This document shows, one piece after another, positions 12,644 through 24,172 of a stretch of 64,000 nucleotides of DNA. Location of the stretch: NCBI GenBank assembly GCA_037178675.1, contig JAYMGJ010000025.1, positions 1 to 64,000 on the forward strand, given 5' to 3'. The notes below the pieces were generated by a model, which saw only the letters and a list, made by a program, of their open reading frames with translations, was not told where the DNA came from and ran no database searches. Source of the DNA: Scleroderma bovista. Its lineage: Eukaryota; Basidiomycota; Agaricomycetes; Boletales; Sclerodermataceae. Position 1 is the first letter of the stretch. Each line of letters opens with the position of its first letter. Made by a program: the position numbers and the translations under genes.

Positions 12644-14669
12644 ATGTCTCAATCTGGTGGCACTCCGCCTATATTCAAGTCTGACCCTGCCGCCAAAGCG
12701 GTAATTACCTTGGTTTTAATCGAAAACTCCCAAGAAATGGTCGCTGCTTGGAGCGACCTACGAGGTCATTATTTACCCACGCTCCTCGGCACCATGAGGG
12801 TGGCCAACCCAGTCGTGCCTGTGTGTCCTCTGTTTAGTCTCTTTATGCACTGGCTTGATTGGCATTCGTCCAGATACCCATTCTATGGCTGACGACTACT
12901 CCGGTTGGAAACGATTCTGCATCACCAGCCGCGCCGCCCAGACAATACAATCAGCTCCCGGACCTCAAATTTAGCCTCCAGCCTGGAAATAGGGTCTCCT
13001 CTCGTATCATCAACCGCTCGATAGAGGCAAGTACTTGACCCAGGCCCACTGGCCACCAGGACATTGACGCTGTGTACAGTTGATACTCGAGGCGGCGCTG
13101 CGATTCCAAGATACCCCACTTAGTCTCCACCTTATCATCGTTGCAGCGTCTCCTCCACTGGAGGGCTTATGTGGCGTTGCCTCCACACTTTCTACCCAAG
13201 CGGGCAAGTCAGAATGGCAGCTACTATCCGAAAGAATGGCTCAGGTAACATGCACGTAAACCCCAAGCTCGACTGTCAGCATTAAGTTCCTCCACAGAAC
13301 AAGATCCACTGCCATATGATCCTTCGCTCTGCGCAAAATATGCGTTCCTTGGAGGAGCTCTTCTTGGCTAATGTAGGGCGACATGGTCTGGCTAATGCCT
13401 CTTGCTCACTATTAGACAGTTGCAGCTTCAAAACCATGAACGTGTAACGCCGTGGTTCCCCGCTAGCCCCGATTACTCGTTCTACTTATCTTCAAGTCTG
13501 GGGCAACGACCTCGACAAACATCTGTCAGTATTTCTGTTCCGGAACCGCCAGTGAACAAGGTATGAAACGCTCCTATCCTGTCTTTGGTCTGACGCTGGC
13601 GAGTAGAACCAACCGAACCCTTCACGGCCAGGCGTCCATCGTCATCAGTCATTTCCACTTGAATCCACCCGTTCTTCGCCCAATGTAACCACTCCAGGCC
13701 CGGCCCCAAGTCTTGTCAGTTCGTTGCAGAAAATACATGGACTGAGTCGGAAAAAACTGTATGGTACGCAGACGGCTAAACAGCCGTTTGTTCGTGAAGA
13801 GCCCGTGCGAGCGAAATATCGACAAGCCCCAACACCATTATCTATCCCTGCAAACGCTGAAGACAGACATGGCTTGAGTAAGAGCAGGATTCGAAGTCCA
13901 GAGAGGTCTTCACAATCTTCAAGTCCCTCTGATTCGATTTCTCCCGGTCGACGGAGCCCAAGAAACCATCGAGGGATGTCCTCACCAGACATGGCTTCTA
14001 TCCCTGCGTTGCCGCCGTCTGTACCGCCCATCCAGGAAGCAGTGACGCCGGTGACGTCCATGCATCCAGAATCCCTTGGATATACAACTGTCCCTGTATC
14101 CTCCTTTTCGACTCCATTGATGATGCCCCCTACTCCTACCCAGGTGATTTACTCAGGATCAGAGTTCACCTTGACAACCCCTTCGGCATATGTGCCGCCT
14201 CAACAATCCATTGCATCATCCGCGGGGTTACCAGCGTGGAACACCACGCCAAAGTACCGGGATGCAGGGGATACCCCCTTCATCTTTTCACCAGAACTCG
14301 AGGCTGCGACTGCAGCCAAACTGAAGGCAGCTCTACAGATTTCGCCAGTTACCCAGCCTTCCACATTTACGTCAGGCAACAGTTACATGGTGGATGGTAT
14401 GTGTACGTCCAACTTTCTTCCTCGTGACACGACTCGCTTGCTGATTTTTGCATCATCTCGTGGTACAACCGACTGCCGTTGTATTAAATTAATTGCTTCC
14501 TTTCCTCGCAGCATACGGGCCTTTTGTACCGCCACAATCACAACAGGTGGCAGCACCGATGCAAAGTTATAGTGCCTGCTCTGTCCAGCCAGTAGCTGGC
14601 GGGAGCAACGGAAACCTTCCCATCCTCAGTAGTGCAACGTCTAGCTCGTTGCAAGGTTGGGCCGGTTAA
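12644..14669 (+). CDS. MED25: Mediator complex subunit 25-like protein, von Willebrand A domain
   Basis: Join 12644-12820, 12874-13026, 13080-13244, 13298-13372, 13420-13560, 13607-14396, 14512-14669; 552 aa. The first 220 residues form a Mediator-type VWA fold: AVITLVLIENSQEMVAAW (beta 1), LRGHYLPTLLGTM, later INRSIELILEAALRFQDTP, LHLIIVAASPP, KIHCHMILR, MRSLEELFLAN and VTPWFPASPDYSFYLSS, which correspond step by step to the N-terminal domain of human MED25. The remaining 330 residues are Ser/Pro-rich and disordered with many SP sites. MED25 bridges activators to Mediator in the nucleus. The third exon follows a GC-AG intron (donor GCAAGT at 13027), and exon 5 needs the acceptor ending at 13419. 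The gene sits immediately right of the duplicated unit, so its promoter lies inside the repeat. Confidence 0.8.
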
Positions 14670-15149
14670 TGCGGCTAAATCTTTCTCTCTCTCTGCACTT
14701 GACCTCCCGAGGTCGTGGCTCGCTAAAGTCGGTTTTCCCGCGGACAAAAAAAAAAGTGTTCGCCCCACATGTTTTCCTTTCTTCCTTCTGTCGGGACTTT
14801 TGCTCTCCATTTGCTTTGATGCCATGGCTGTCTTTTTTTCAACCTGTGTTTGGGACTGCGATCTTGACTTTTTTTGATACCTGATCGTGATTCTTGGTAC
14901 CTACATCTTTGTACCCCTTCATTTGGATATATCATGTGCACACACTTGATGTGGACTGCTGTACGATTATCGATCGTTGACCATAGATAGACATATGGGG
15001 AGATGTAGCTGGACGGTTGGGCTACGCATGTACACGGGCTCTTTTCATTTCTGCGAGGGTCCTGTGAGTTGTTTGGTACAACATGTATTTATTAGGTAGA
15101 ACTTGTCGCAATAAAGATACACGAGGATATAAAGGACAGATAACGATCA
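14670..15149. other. Convergent 3' region between MED25 and PRP46
   Basis: About 480 bases with T-rich stretches on both strands, as expected for two 3' UTRs facing each other. No gene seen. Confidence 0.5.
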
Positions 15150-16793
15150 TCATCGTGACTGCTCTGCATATATCTGGGGGAATAATCGTCAGATAAAAAC
15201 AGAGCCAAATGAGATGGTAAATACCGACCTTGATGGTTTTATCCGCTCCACCCGTGATAAGTCGGGTCCCAGTCATGTCGAACGTCGAACAAAACACGCC
15301 AGCTTCAGCCTCGAGAGAACCAGGTTGTGGCACATCGTCGAGATTTTGGAAGGCAGTGCCGGTGTCGTAGTCCCAGAAAGTGAGCGTACCGTTATCGCCT
15401 AGGGAGGAAAAATCAATCACCCGAACTTTTTTTTTTTTTTTTACAAAGCAGGTAGTCACGCACCTCCTGAGAACAGAACGCCATCGGAGTTGACGGACAA
15501 TGTGTTGATGATCGCATTGTGCCCGGAGAAATTGAACACGAACGCGCCTTCGGGACATTTCCATTTCTTGATGTTGTTCCCTCCGGCAGAACCGGACGCA
15601 AAGGAGTACTCGGTTGGGTGGATGGCGAGCGCCCTCACGGACTTTTTATGGTGAGTCAGTGTGACCATGGTCTTTCCAGCAGCCAGATCCCACAATCTTG
15701 CGGCGCATCAGGTCAGCAGGGGGGTGTATGTCATCATACATTGATCGACTCACCTGACAGTACTGTCCATGCTTCCTGTGATGACCTGTGGATCCGACTC
15801 TTGACATTTGACGTCAGCAACTGTAGCGGTGTGACCTGACAGGACGTATATCTGTGCTTTCGTCCGCATATCCCATACGCGTGCTGATGCGTCTCTGCCC
15901 GAGGTGACGAGCACGTCGAGCGTCGGGTGTAGACTGAGAGAATAAACCCCAGAGAGATGTCCATGATAGTGCCGGATCACCTTGTTCACTTCCAGGTCCC
16001 AGCATTTGACCATCTGGAAAAAGGTGCATATAGGGCACAGCAATGGATACCGAGAGGACTGGACGTACCTTGTCTTCACCAGCCGAGAACAAGTAGGGGT
16101 GCCGCGGTGATATGGCGAGCCCACGGACCGTAGAAATGTGGCCCGTCAACGACAGCTTGAGCTCGCCAGACGCCAGATCCCATATTTTAATGACTCTGTC
16201 CCCTGCACCGGTTGCGAACCACTGGTTGCCCGGCTCAACAGCGGCACTGCGCACCCACCCCAGGTGCCCAGATATGACGCGCACAAGCTTCCATTGTGGA
16301 TGGAACTTGGGTTTGATCGTGCGGGTCGTTTTGTGCAGTGTGAGAGCCTCGGAGAGCTTGTTTGCGGTCGCGAACGTGGATGGTTGGGCTTTTGGCGTGT
16401 TGTCGATAGCAGCAATCATCATGGACGTGTCGCTGGATGCTACATGTGTCCAATGTGAGACGTGGTTTGACGGGCTGATACATGGGCGAACTTACGACCA
16501 GCGGTGATGGCTTTTCGTTGTTGATTGGGTCGCGCCGGACCGACGGGGGTCTGTTGAGCGAGCAGTGCGGGTGGGAGTTCTTTGTATGGTTTGTATTCGT
16601 CGTTTATCTTGACAGATAACCGCAGTCTGGCACTGGGGAGACATGAATGATGAGACAGTACACGACAACATGTCTCGCACCTGTTTTCCTCTTCTTTTAG
16701 ACTGTCGTCTGGACATGATGCGAATATGTCTCGGGTCCTCTTTGCGCTCTGCTTGAACAGCGGCTCCAGCGGGGGAAGTGCACTTGTCGACAT
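15150..16793 (-). CDS. PRP46: Pre-mRNA-splicing factor PRP46/PLRG1, WD40 protein of the Prp19 complex
   Basis: Complement of join 15150-15173, 15229-15398, 15464-15696, 15754-16013, 16069-16439, 16496-16632, 16681-16793; 435 aa. An N-terminal extension of about 120 residues is followed by seven WD repeats: [20 protein letters not shown] ... [21 protein letters not shown] ... [19 protein letters not shown] ... [18 protein letters not shown] ... [30 protein letters not shown] ... TFWDYDTG and a last blade ending [15 protein letters not shown]. The [16 protein letters not shown] start of the propeller is diagnostic for the PRP46/PLRG1 family. It acts in the nineteen complex during spliceosome activation. 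The intron at 15399-15463 holds a 16-nt T run (plus strand). Confidence 0.93.
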
Positions 16794-16973
16794 GTTAGTC
16801 TTTGGGAGACCCGCAGTGGACGTCGTCTATTTGCACAGGTTTGATTTTCACCAAAAGAAGGGAAACCTGTCTTTCGTTCGCGTTGTTGTCATCCCCGACT
16901 TGCTGGTTGTCGTCTGTGGCGGATTTCGAGTTAGAAGTACCGATATTATCGCCGTAGTTGTAGAGTGTGCGTG
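16794..16973. promoter_or_regulatory. Divergent promoter shared by PRP46 and TFIIS
   Basis: Only 180 bases separate the start codons of PRP46 (minus, 16793) and the TFIIS gene (plus, 16974), so both core promoters and 5' UTRs must lie here. No convincing TATA box on either strand, which fits constitutively expressed housekeeping genes. Confidence 0.7.
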
Positions 16974-18376
16974 ATGTCTGAAGTCGTTGAGCTCAAAAAG
17001 CTAGTGAAGGATCTCCAAAGTGCAACTACAGTCCAGGTGTGTCAATTTTATCCTCTAACGTATTCCCTTTCATTTTCATTTCTGAGCTAACAGATCCATT
17101 GCGACAGGAAAGAATCTCTATTCTACAACTGCTCAAGAAAAACTTTCAGGTCAATGAAGCAATCCTAAGGGTAGGTATTTCATTCTCTTCCTCTGTCCTG
17201 TAGGCGCCCCTGATAGCGCTCTTGCAACAGGAGAGCAAAGCTGGTCTGGCAGTCGGCAAGCTCAGAGCTCACGATTCCAAGGAAGTATCCGACCTCGCCA
17301 AAGAGATCGTGAAGAAGTGGAAGAACGAGGTCGAGCGAGCAAAGGGTGGGTCTGGCAGCAAGACGCCTGCCAATGGGAAGCCACCAGGTGCGTTCATTCC
17401 ATGTGGCAACTGCCGTACTCTTATCAGACCTGACTCCACGTACTTAGCCCGCAAACAATCTGTCGCTGTCACACCAGCGAGTGCTGCGTCTCCCGCAGCA
17501 AACGGCAAGCCCGAGACGAGGACTGCTAAGAGCGATGGCGTCAAGATTCCCACCACCGGTGACAACACGAGGGATAAATGCGCCGAACTTATCTACGATG
17601 GTCTCGCATACGATTCCGGTGCTCGTAAGTATTCCACTTGCATCTCTTATCTCTATAACCCTTGATGTCGCATTCGTAGCGACCGACTTGATCATCACCC
17701 GCGCAAAGGGTGTCGAACAGGCGGTGTATGCGCAGTTTGGCAACACAAATGGAGAATACAAGGGCAAGATTCGGTCCCTGTTTGTCAACCTGAAGGATAA
17801 GGGAAACCCTTCCCTTCGTGAAAACATTGTCAGCGGAGAACTGTCTCCGGAAAAATTCAGTAAAATGACAAGCGAGGTACGTCTTTCTTTTAGATGAAGT
17901 TGGCTTGCCACTGATCTGTGGAACTAGGAAATGATGTCGGAGGAAAGACGCGCAGCGGATTTAAAAATCAAAGAAGAGAACTTGTTCAAATCCCTCGGCG
18001 CAGGACAACAGGAAGCCGAAACGGAAGGCTTCCAATGCGGCAGATGTAAACAGGCGAGTTTACAATTGCTGAGGGTGCCTCATGTCGATCTGACGTCTCC
18101 TATAGCGCAAGTGCCGCTATCGTCAAGCACAAACGAGGAGTGCTGACGAACCGATGACGGTAAGTCCCTCCAATGCCCATTTCTCGATGCTGATAATAAT
18201 GATCTCGCCACGGAAAGACATTCGTAACGTAAGTATTGATGTCCATGAGCGTTTATCTTATCTAACACAATGTTGTTTTCCTCATAGATGCGTCAACTGT
18301 GGCAACCGGTCAGTGTTCCCCCAGCTCACCTTTGCATTGCTCAAACCACCGCCCTTTTAGATGGAAGTTCTCTTAG
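16974..18376 (+). CDS. DST1: Transcription elongation factor TFIIS
   Basis: Join 16974-17036, 17108-17170, 17231-17387, 17448-17624, 17680-17876, 17928-18053, 18106-18159, 18218-18228, 18288-18308, 18361-18376; 294 aa. Domains in order: LW/TFIIS N domain (about 1-80, ILQLLKKNFQVNEAIL, VGKLRAHDSKEVSDLAKEIV), linker rich in Ala/Ser/Lys, central domain (about 135-245, RDKCAELIYDGL, FGNTNGEYKGKIRSL, LRENIVSGELSPEKF) and C-terminal zinc ribbon with CGRC (256-259) and CVNC (284-287) around the catalytic acidic loop RSADEPMT. It restarts backtracked RNA polymerase II by stimulating transcript cleavage. Ten coding exons include an 11-nt microexon (18218-18228); the intron after 18053 starts with GC. 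Confidence 0.95.
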
Positions 18377-18665
18377 TCGCCACTCCTTATATGCATGCCC
18401 TTCTTGCGCTCATATTGTACTTTTCACCTTTTCACTTTAATCCTATGTACGTACCTAGGTTTTTGAGCGTAGTATACCCTCTCCATGGGAGTGGACTCTC
18501 CAATATTATTGTCCTCATATCGCACGTGACCCCGTGAGAAATATGCGAGACAGTTCCAACGCGTCATGAGACGCGTTTCAAGTCGCTGTCTATAACACCC
18601 ATTGAGTACCACTGTACATTGTGTACTGTCCAGACGCTCCTTTCACCTCTCCTACGCGCAAAAAA

Positions 18666-19293
18666 ATGGCAGAAGACGAAGATGTCAAGCCGAAATTGTC
18701 CCTTGTTCTTAACCACGAAGGAACCCGTCAGTACTCGATGATTTCTTACCCTGACGTGACGAGCAGATGTTAACTCAGGAGATGTTTTGCGACCACACAG
18801 AAGTGACAATCAAGGTTAAATCGACTATGCCATTCAAGAAAATATTTGAGGTTGCCGAGGTGAGTGCCATCAGAGCGTTTCTCCAACAGGCTCCATGACC
18901 CTGTGCTTACATCCTTTGTGCGGTGGCATCTCCAATAGAAACGGTTCGCAAAGGAGCCAGGTATAGCTATTTCCACGCGAACGACGCGTCTTTTAATCAT
19001 GATTGCATTGATGCCGATAGGGACACTGAAATTCGTGTACGAGGGAAACAGATTGAACGGCGTTGATACCCCTGCCATGGTATGTTCCCACCACTGTCCT
19101 GCAGTAACCTCGTGACTCATGACAATAACCCAGCTCGGGATGGAGGAAGGTGACATGATAGATGCACACCTACAACAAGTGAGTCCATGTTGCCGTGATG
19201 GCCCTGAGAGGAGCTAGCGTGTGCTTATCCCCCCGGTTCTTCCAGATTGGCGGCGGCGGCGGCGCGGTTCCACTGATATGGGTTTGGCGGTAG
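18666..19293 (+). CDS. SMT3: Small ubiquitin-like modifier SUMO
   Basis: Join 18666-18726, 18801-18859, 18939-18960, 19021-19079, 19134-19178, 19246-19293; 97 aa. The ubiquitin fold is plain: LSLVLNHEGTQVTIKVK, MPFKKIFEVAEKRFAKEPG, LKFVYEGNRLNG, LGMEEGDMIDAHLQQIGG. The mature end is the GG at 84-85; the precursor continues with GGGAVPLIWVWR, to be removed by a Ulp-type protease. A reversible protein tag that acts on nuclear proteins. Residue spacing matches yeast Smt3 and human SUMO except for a short N-terminus. It lies 290 bases behind TFIIS on the same strand. Confidence 0.95.
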
Positions 19294-19986
19294 CTTGTGA
19301 AGGGATTGCTGTCGAGGTTTATTTCTTTCTTAATGTATCAAGGACTCGACGCTATTGTTTGTGGTATATATATTCCGCTTGGGTCTATTGTATTTTGGAC
19401 TGCATGAGGGGAGCCACTGAACCTTGTGAACAGGGGTACAATGTGTGGGTCTCGAGCGCTGAATCTCATGCCCCTGACGTAGCTGTGTACCCCCAGGACC
19501 AAAATGCGAGGGTCGAGCCATTATAATTCCTATCGTACATCCAACTCAAACCACTTCCGTTCTGTCCAAGCATCATTTTAGATGGAACTTGTCATGAGCG
19601 TTTTTGTTCGGTTTGTGGCAAAAAGATGTTGATGTGCCCGAAATGAGCGATCGAGGGAGCGCTATCATAGCTGCTTCCGATCTGTACGTCACCACAACGG
19701 ATGGTACCGAGCCTACCTGGTACAGCGGAGGACAAATACAGCTATGTAAAACTCAGCTACATGTATTTGAGATACCGCGAAAACATCGAAAACGAATTCC
19801 AAACGACCAGCACCAAAACGACCTCGAAAACGGAACTCTTGTCAAAAGGAAGCCTCAAGGCTTGCGCATGGCATATGGAGTCCTGCACTCATTTTCAACG
19901 CCACCACTCTCCTTCCTCCCCCATCCAAGTCGGACCGTTGCAAAGACTCGAATTTATAAGAACGTATATTCAATCAACACATTTCC
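19294..19986. other. Intergenic; right end belongs to the inverted dispersed duplication
   Basis: No gene supported. From about 19885 the sequence matches the reverse complement of the region near 43210, the upstream part of the secreted-protein gene at 42342-43104. Confidence 0.45.
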
Positions 19987-21060
19987 ATGCGTCTTCACCA
20001 GTATATTCTCGTCATCTCCGTTCTCATCACTTTTGTCGCATCTGCTGGTTTAGTCTCTCAAGTCCTTGATGGCGTCTCACAGATGTTTGGCTTCCGTGAA
20101 ACTGAACAAATTCCCTGTGACAACGGATGCAATGTTGACGAAGCATATGTCCGTCCCCATGGCTATACCGCTACCTAGTAAAGTGTTTCAATGACGAATT
20201 TGCGCCACATTAACTTTGGGCTTGGTGCGTTAGTCGCTTCGAATAAAAGAAGTCAGAGGGAGGGCTTATGCCACCTGATAGCTTGAAGCAGTCGATACAC
20301 CAAATTCAGCCCGAATATATGAGCAGCACACATGCACTCGAAGTGAGCATAAGTAGTGCCGTGATAAATTCAACTAACAATACATACTCCAATTTACACA
20401 GATACACCTTTCAGTTGATCCAGTCGATTGTGGCATCAGCACTGAGTTCTACTTAAGTTCCCTTAATATACGTATCGCAACAGCTAGTGGAAGCCTCAAA
20501 GATGGCGGTGCCTTGACTGTCGGATGGTCCAACTTGCTTGATGGCACTTTTACGTTCAAGATAGAAGAAGAGAACGTTGTGCTTTATTACGATTTCCGGG
20601 CTTTCAACAACGGCAAGGATGGCAGAGTTGTCGTCTTGCACCTCCCGGATGCAAGTGAAGGCGAATCTTGGAGGTGTGGTTCGATGGTACTCATTACTTC
20701 AACGCTTTCTAACGCATCTTACAGACAGAGATTTTGCTCCTTCCCGAATGAAATGCAAACGTGGAGCCTGTAATATTTGGTGTCCTTGTACTACACACTA
20801 CAACGAATACCTTTCCAGCTGTACTGTGGGCTTCGAGAAGGTGCACAGGGGGATACTATGCCGCACCTTCGAGCTCTGATTCTGTGCACTTTCGTAGGCA
20901 GTCTGATTGACGGATGTGTCATCAGGAGCATGGTAGCCATGTTTCCGTTGCAAGGGTACGCTGGATGCACTAGCTAAACATCGCGTGTATCCGCCATCAA
21001 AAGTGAAGGTGTATAGCAAGAACTTGAGTTACTCACTGTCATCCAGACCACAAGAATGCT
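19885..21060 (+). repeat. Dispersed inverted duplication, left copy
   Basis: Matches the reverse complement of about 42040-43210 over its length, including a secreted-protein gene and about 300 bases downstream. The two copies are 21 kb apart and in opposite orientation. The left copy is the more damaged one. Confidence 0.8.
19987..20750 (+). pseudogene. Degenerate copy of the cysteine-containing secreted protein gene
   Basis: Exon 1 (19987 to about 20177) gives a signal peptide (MRLHQYILVISVLITFVASA) and the conserved block TEQIPCDNGCNVDEA shared with the intact paralogue at 42342-43104. After the expected intron the frame hits a stop almost at once (CGC TTC GAA TAA near 20235), where the paralogue reads RPKFKKS. 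The later exon is still recognisable (20403-20647: ASGSLKDGGALTV, EEENVVLYYDF, GRVVVLHLPD), then an intron with GC donor and a short last exon ending TGA at 20750. One Cys of the N-terminal block (ALC in the paralogue) is also lost. It could yield a truncated 63-residue secreted peptide, but decay is the simpler reading. Confidence 0.6.
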
Positions 21061-21465
21061 CGGGACAGCGTTGTCATGAATGTCAGACTTACTACATGAC
21101 CTTGGTACGTGCTGACACTGAAGTTGACCTGTAACTTGCGCAGGGTCAAGTAAAGATCTATCACAGAGATAGGCTTCAGCATCACGAGAGGGAGAAAGTC
21201 ATCATCATAGTACTCGCATGGTCAGCCTGCGCAGTCTGCAAGTCGATGGTGCCAGACAAAACTCCTGCAAGGAGGTTAAACAAAACTGCTCCAATGTCAC
21301 TGAGGTTCGCCCCATCAGTGACTGGGCTGCGACCCGCCACGACAGGTGCATGAAGCTCTTGATTAAACGGACACTGATCAAGGTGTAACCGCTCAGAGCA
21401 TCAACGGGGGACCTGTTATGTAAATCATGATTACCCTGGACACGATCGGCGTATAATTCCTAAAG
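20751..21465. other. Intergenic
   Basis: The first 300 bases belong to the inverted duplication; the rest shows no gene. Confidence 0.4.
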
Positions 21466-21860
21466 TTACTTGACCAGGCTAAGCAAGATGTTGATCTGGT
21501 CTGGGGTGAGAAGACCAGCTCCGAGGGCTTTGTTGAGAACGGACGAAAAGTCTGAAATGGCGTTCCTCGTTGCTATCCCTGTGATTGAATCACCGATGCC
21601 CAACTCTTCACTCCGCTTCTCAGCAGCGAGGGACATACTGCCAAGCAAGCTGTCACGGTCGGAATGTTTATTAGTACTACTATGATCAAGTAGCCTTCTC
21701 AATCTTGCAAAATTGACTCGCTCGAAGACTGCGAGACTCCGATACACTTTTGTGTTGGACGCAGCGCCTCTTAAAGTTCAGAGAAATTACAAGCTGGAAA
21801 GGAATCTAACTCACAGAGCTGGCTCAGCTACAGGCACGGCGAAAACAGGCAACTGTGGTG
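21466..21860 (-). CDS. Distant relative of the small secreted proteins at 5832 and 9400 (5' end unclear)
   Basis: The main exon runs on the minus strand from about 21760 to the stop at 21466 and ends RNAISDFSSVLNKAL ... GLLTPDQINILLSLVK, which resembles the QAxSLL helix blocks of the secreted proteins at 5832 and 9400. Upstream, another open piece (about 21860-21810) reads LPVFAVPVAEPAL before a GT donor, much like the end of a signal peptide (compare PVLAVPALE). I cannot place the start codon, so the gene may be incomplete or broken at its 5' end. Confidence 0.4.
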
Positions 21861-22091
21861 AAAACAAGGGTTGATGCACTCTGATCACCGGGAAAGGATT
21901 CCTATGGACAACGTAAAATCAGGAAAGGGTAGTAGTGGGAGGGATCAGTTCGCCCGTGGGGCTAGTCTTGCCGTGTCGTATTCAGATGAGCGAGAACTTC
22001 CATAACTTGTTGAACTGTTCAATACTACTGGACAGGGGCTAATTCTATGAATTAGTATGTGGCCGCATTTGGGCGTCTGCGACTGACAACG

Positions 22092-24172
22092 ATGAGTAGC
22101 TCGTCGTACAAACGACAACTACTGGGCTGGCTGAGCTACGCATTCGCGAGGTAAGTGCACTGAATACTTACCCCACCACTCACGTCTGTTTACCTGTGCT
22201 CATGTAGTGAAGTATTCGTCGTCGTCTCCCTTACCCTCTTCTTGCCCATCTGCCTGGAGCAGTTCGCGAGAGACAATGGATACCTGCGCCCGGACTATGT
22301 CAAGCCATGTATGCCTTCTCAGAGTAATGGTGACGCTTCTGCGACGGAACGATGTGCGGTGAAGATCGGGTGGGTGTGGATCGATACTGCCAGCTTCAGG
22401 TGCGTGGTGGATGAATTGGCCCATCCCGGCGCTCTGAAACCCAATGACAATCCATACAGTCTCTACGTCTACTCCATATCAGTGGCGTTGCAGGCCCTGA
22501 TGGTCGTCTCCATGGGTAGTATTGCAGACCGGCGTGAGTCACGCTCATCCACCATATCATCCATGCCCGGAATGCCAACTCATCCCGCTTACCGCTAGCC
22601 ACATGCCGAAAACCGCTCCTCCTCATATTCGCTGCTATCGGTTCATTCTCAGCCATGCTTTTCCTTCCGCTGTCGTCTTCGTCACCGCTATGGATCCTGG
22701 TGGCAGTGCTCGCTATCTGCGCCAACGTTGGCTTTGGAACGTCTGTCGTCGCCATGAATGCATACCTGCCCGCCCTTGCAAGCGCTTCTCCAGAGGTCAT
22801 GCCAGCACGAATCAACTTCGAAGGGCTGTCCTCCCCGTCCGCGCATGTCCGTGCGTCGGAGGAAGAGACGGACAGCGAACAACTTTCGTCGGACGGGAAC
22901 GAGTCAGCAACAATGCCTCTACTGGGCACATCTGCTTCTCTTAAGGACAATGACGAATTTAACGTCGCGCTCTCCCGCGCTACCTCGCGCATCTCCTCGC
23001 TGGGCATCGCGTCTGGCTACGGGGCAGGCATCATTCTTCTGCTCCTGGCGCTCATACCTGTGACAAAGCTGCACGGATCGACGTTTTCGATCCGTCTTGC
23101 CATTGGTCTGAGCGGTGTCTGGTGGGCAGCATTCTCTATACCTGCGGCTCTGTGGCTCCCGCGTAGCACAGGGACCGCCGCCGCCCACGTTGACGAGGCG
23201 TTGCACCCCGGTTCTGCATCTATCAAGGAAGACGACCAGGACTGGACTGTACTGGGTGAGGTCGTCGCAGCGTGGAAGCGGCTGGGAGAGATGCTGCGCT
23301 GGAGCCAGATCAAGCGACTACGACACACCTTCCGATACCTTGCCGCATGGTTCCTCCTCTCCGACGGTCAGTCACCCCACTCTTTTTTATTTATTTACCG
23401 TCTCTGTCCATGAACACAAATGAATATATGCACGTAAAACAGGGTTTACGACGATCACTAGCGCAGCCGTTCTGTTCGGCAAGACAACGCTGCACATGGC
23501 GCCTTCCTGGCTCGTCCTCATCGGCATCCTCACACCCCTCATGGGTATCGTCGGCTCACTCGCGTTTCCCCACATCCAGCGCAGACTGGGCTGGTCTAAC
23601 CTGCGCATCGTCATCTTCCTCGCTCTCGCAGTATCGTGCATACCTGCGTACGGGTGCCTCGGGTTCATCCCGTTCGTCAAGCACAATCTGCCATTTGGCG
23701 GGCTCACCACGCCCGGGGAAATGTTTGGCCTTGCGATATATTTTGGTATGTACGGCTGAAGTGTGATGGGTATCTTGATGGACTTATTTTGGACAGGCTT
23801 TGCGTATGGCGCGTTTCAGAGCTATGCACGGGCGTGCTATGCAGAACTTATACCGAAAGGTGAAGAAGCGCGATGGTACGCGTTATTCGCCGTCACTGAC
23901 AAGGTATGTAGTTCCATTCACTTTTCCTTCCTGTCAGGCGCACTGACATGCCGATCTTTTTACCCGCACAGTCGAGCTCGTTTTTGGGTCCGCTTATCGT
24001 CGGGCTCATCTCAGACGCAACGGGCAACATTCGCTATGCCTTCTTTTTCCTTGTGTTCATGGTATGGCTTGCTGTGCCTATTCTTCTTAGTGTGGATGTA
24101 GAACGAGGCAGGGCGGACGCAAGGAACTACCACGCTGATGGAGGACTCGGGGATGAGGTAAACGAGTTCTGA
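22092..24172 (+). CDS. ATG22-like vacuolar amino-acid effluxer, copy 1
   Basis: Join 22092-22150, 22208-22399, 22460-22533, 22599-23366, 23443-23745, 23797-23903, 23972-24172; 567 aa. ATG22 landmarks: LLGWLSYAFA at the N-terminus, LEQFARDNG, VKIGWVWIDTASFSLYVYS, VGFGTSVVAMNAYLP, a long acidic loop (about residues 200-270) with a dileucine-type MPLLG, SSLGIASGYGAGI, LSGVWWAAFSIP, FLLSDGFTTITSAAVLFGK, then SYARACYAELIPKGEEARWYALF and LGPLIVGLISD. A membrane protein of the MFS with about 12 helices that exports amino acids from the vacuole after autophagy. The piece 23746-23796 is an intron: reading through it gives a TGA, and removing it restores YFGFAYGAFQSYAR as in the family. Confidence 0.85.

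Noticed and set aside
13645..14061. Minus-strand open frame across MED25
   Set aside because: Shadow of the Ser/Pro-rich MED25 exon; no motif.
15427..15442. T16 run as a terminator or poly(A) signal
   Set aside because: It lies within a PRP46 intron (15399-15463), so it is only a homopolymer in an intron.
23757..23759. In-frame TGA in ATG22 copy 1 where copy 2 has TGG, suggesting a pseudogene
   Set aside because: The stop lies inside a 51-nt intron (23746-23796, GTATGT...GGACAG). Removing it restores the family sequence YFGFAYGAF in both copies.
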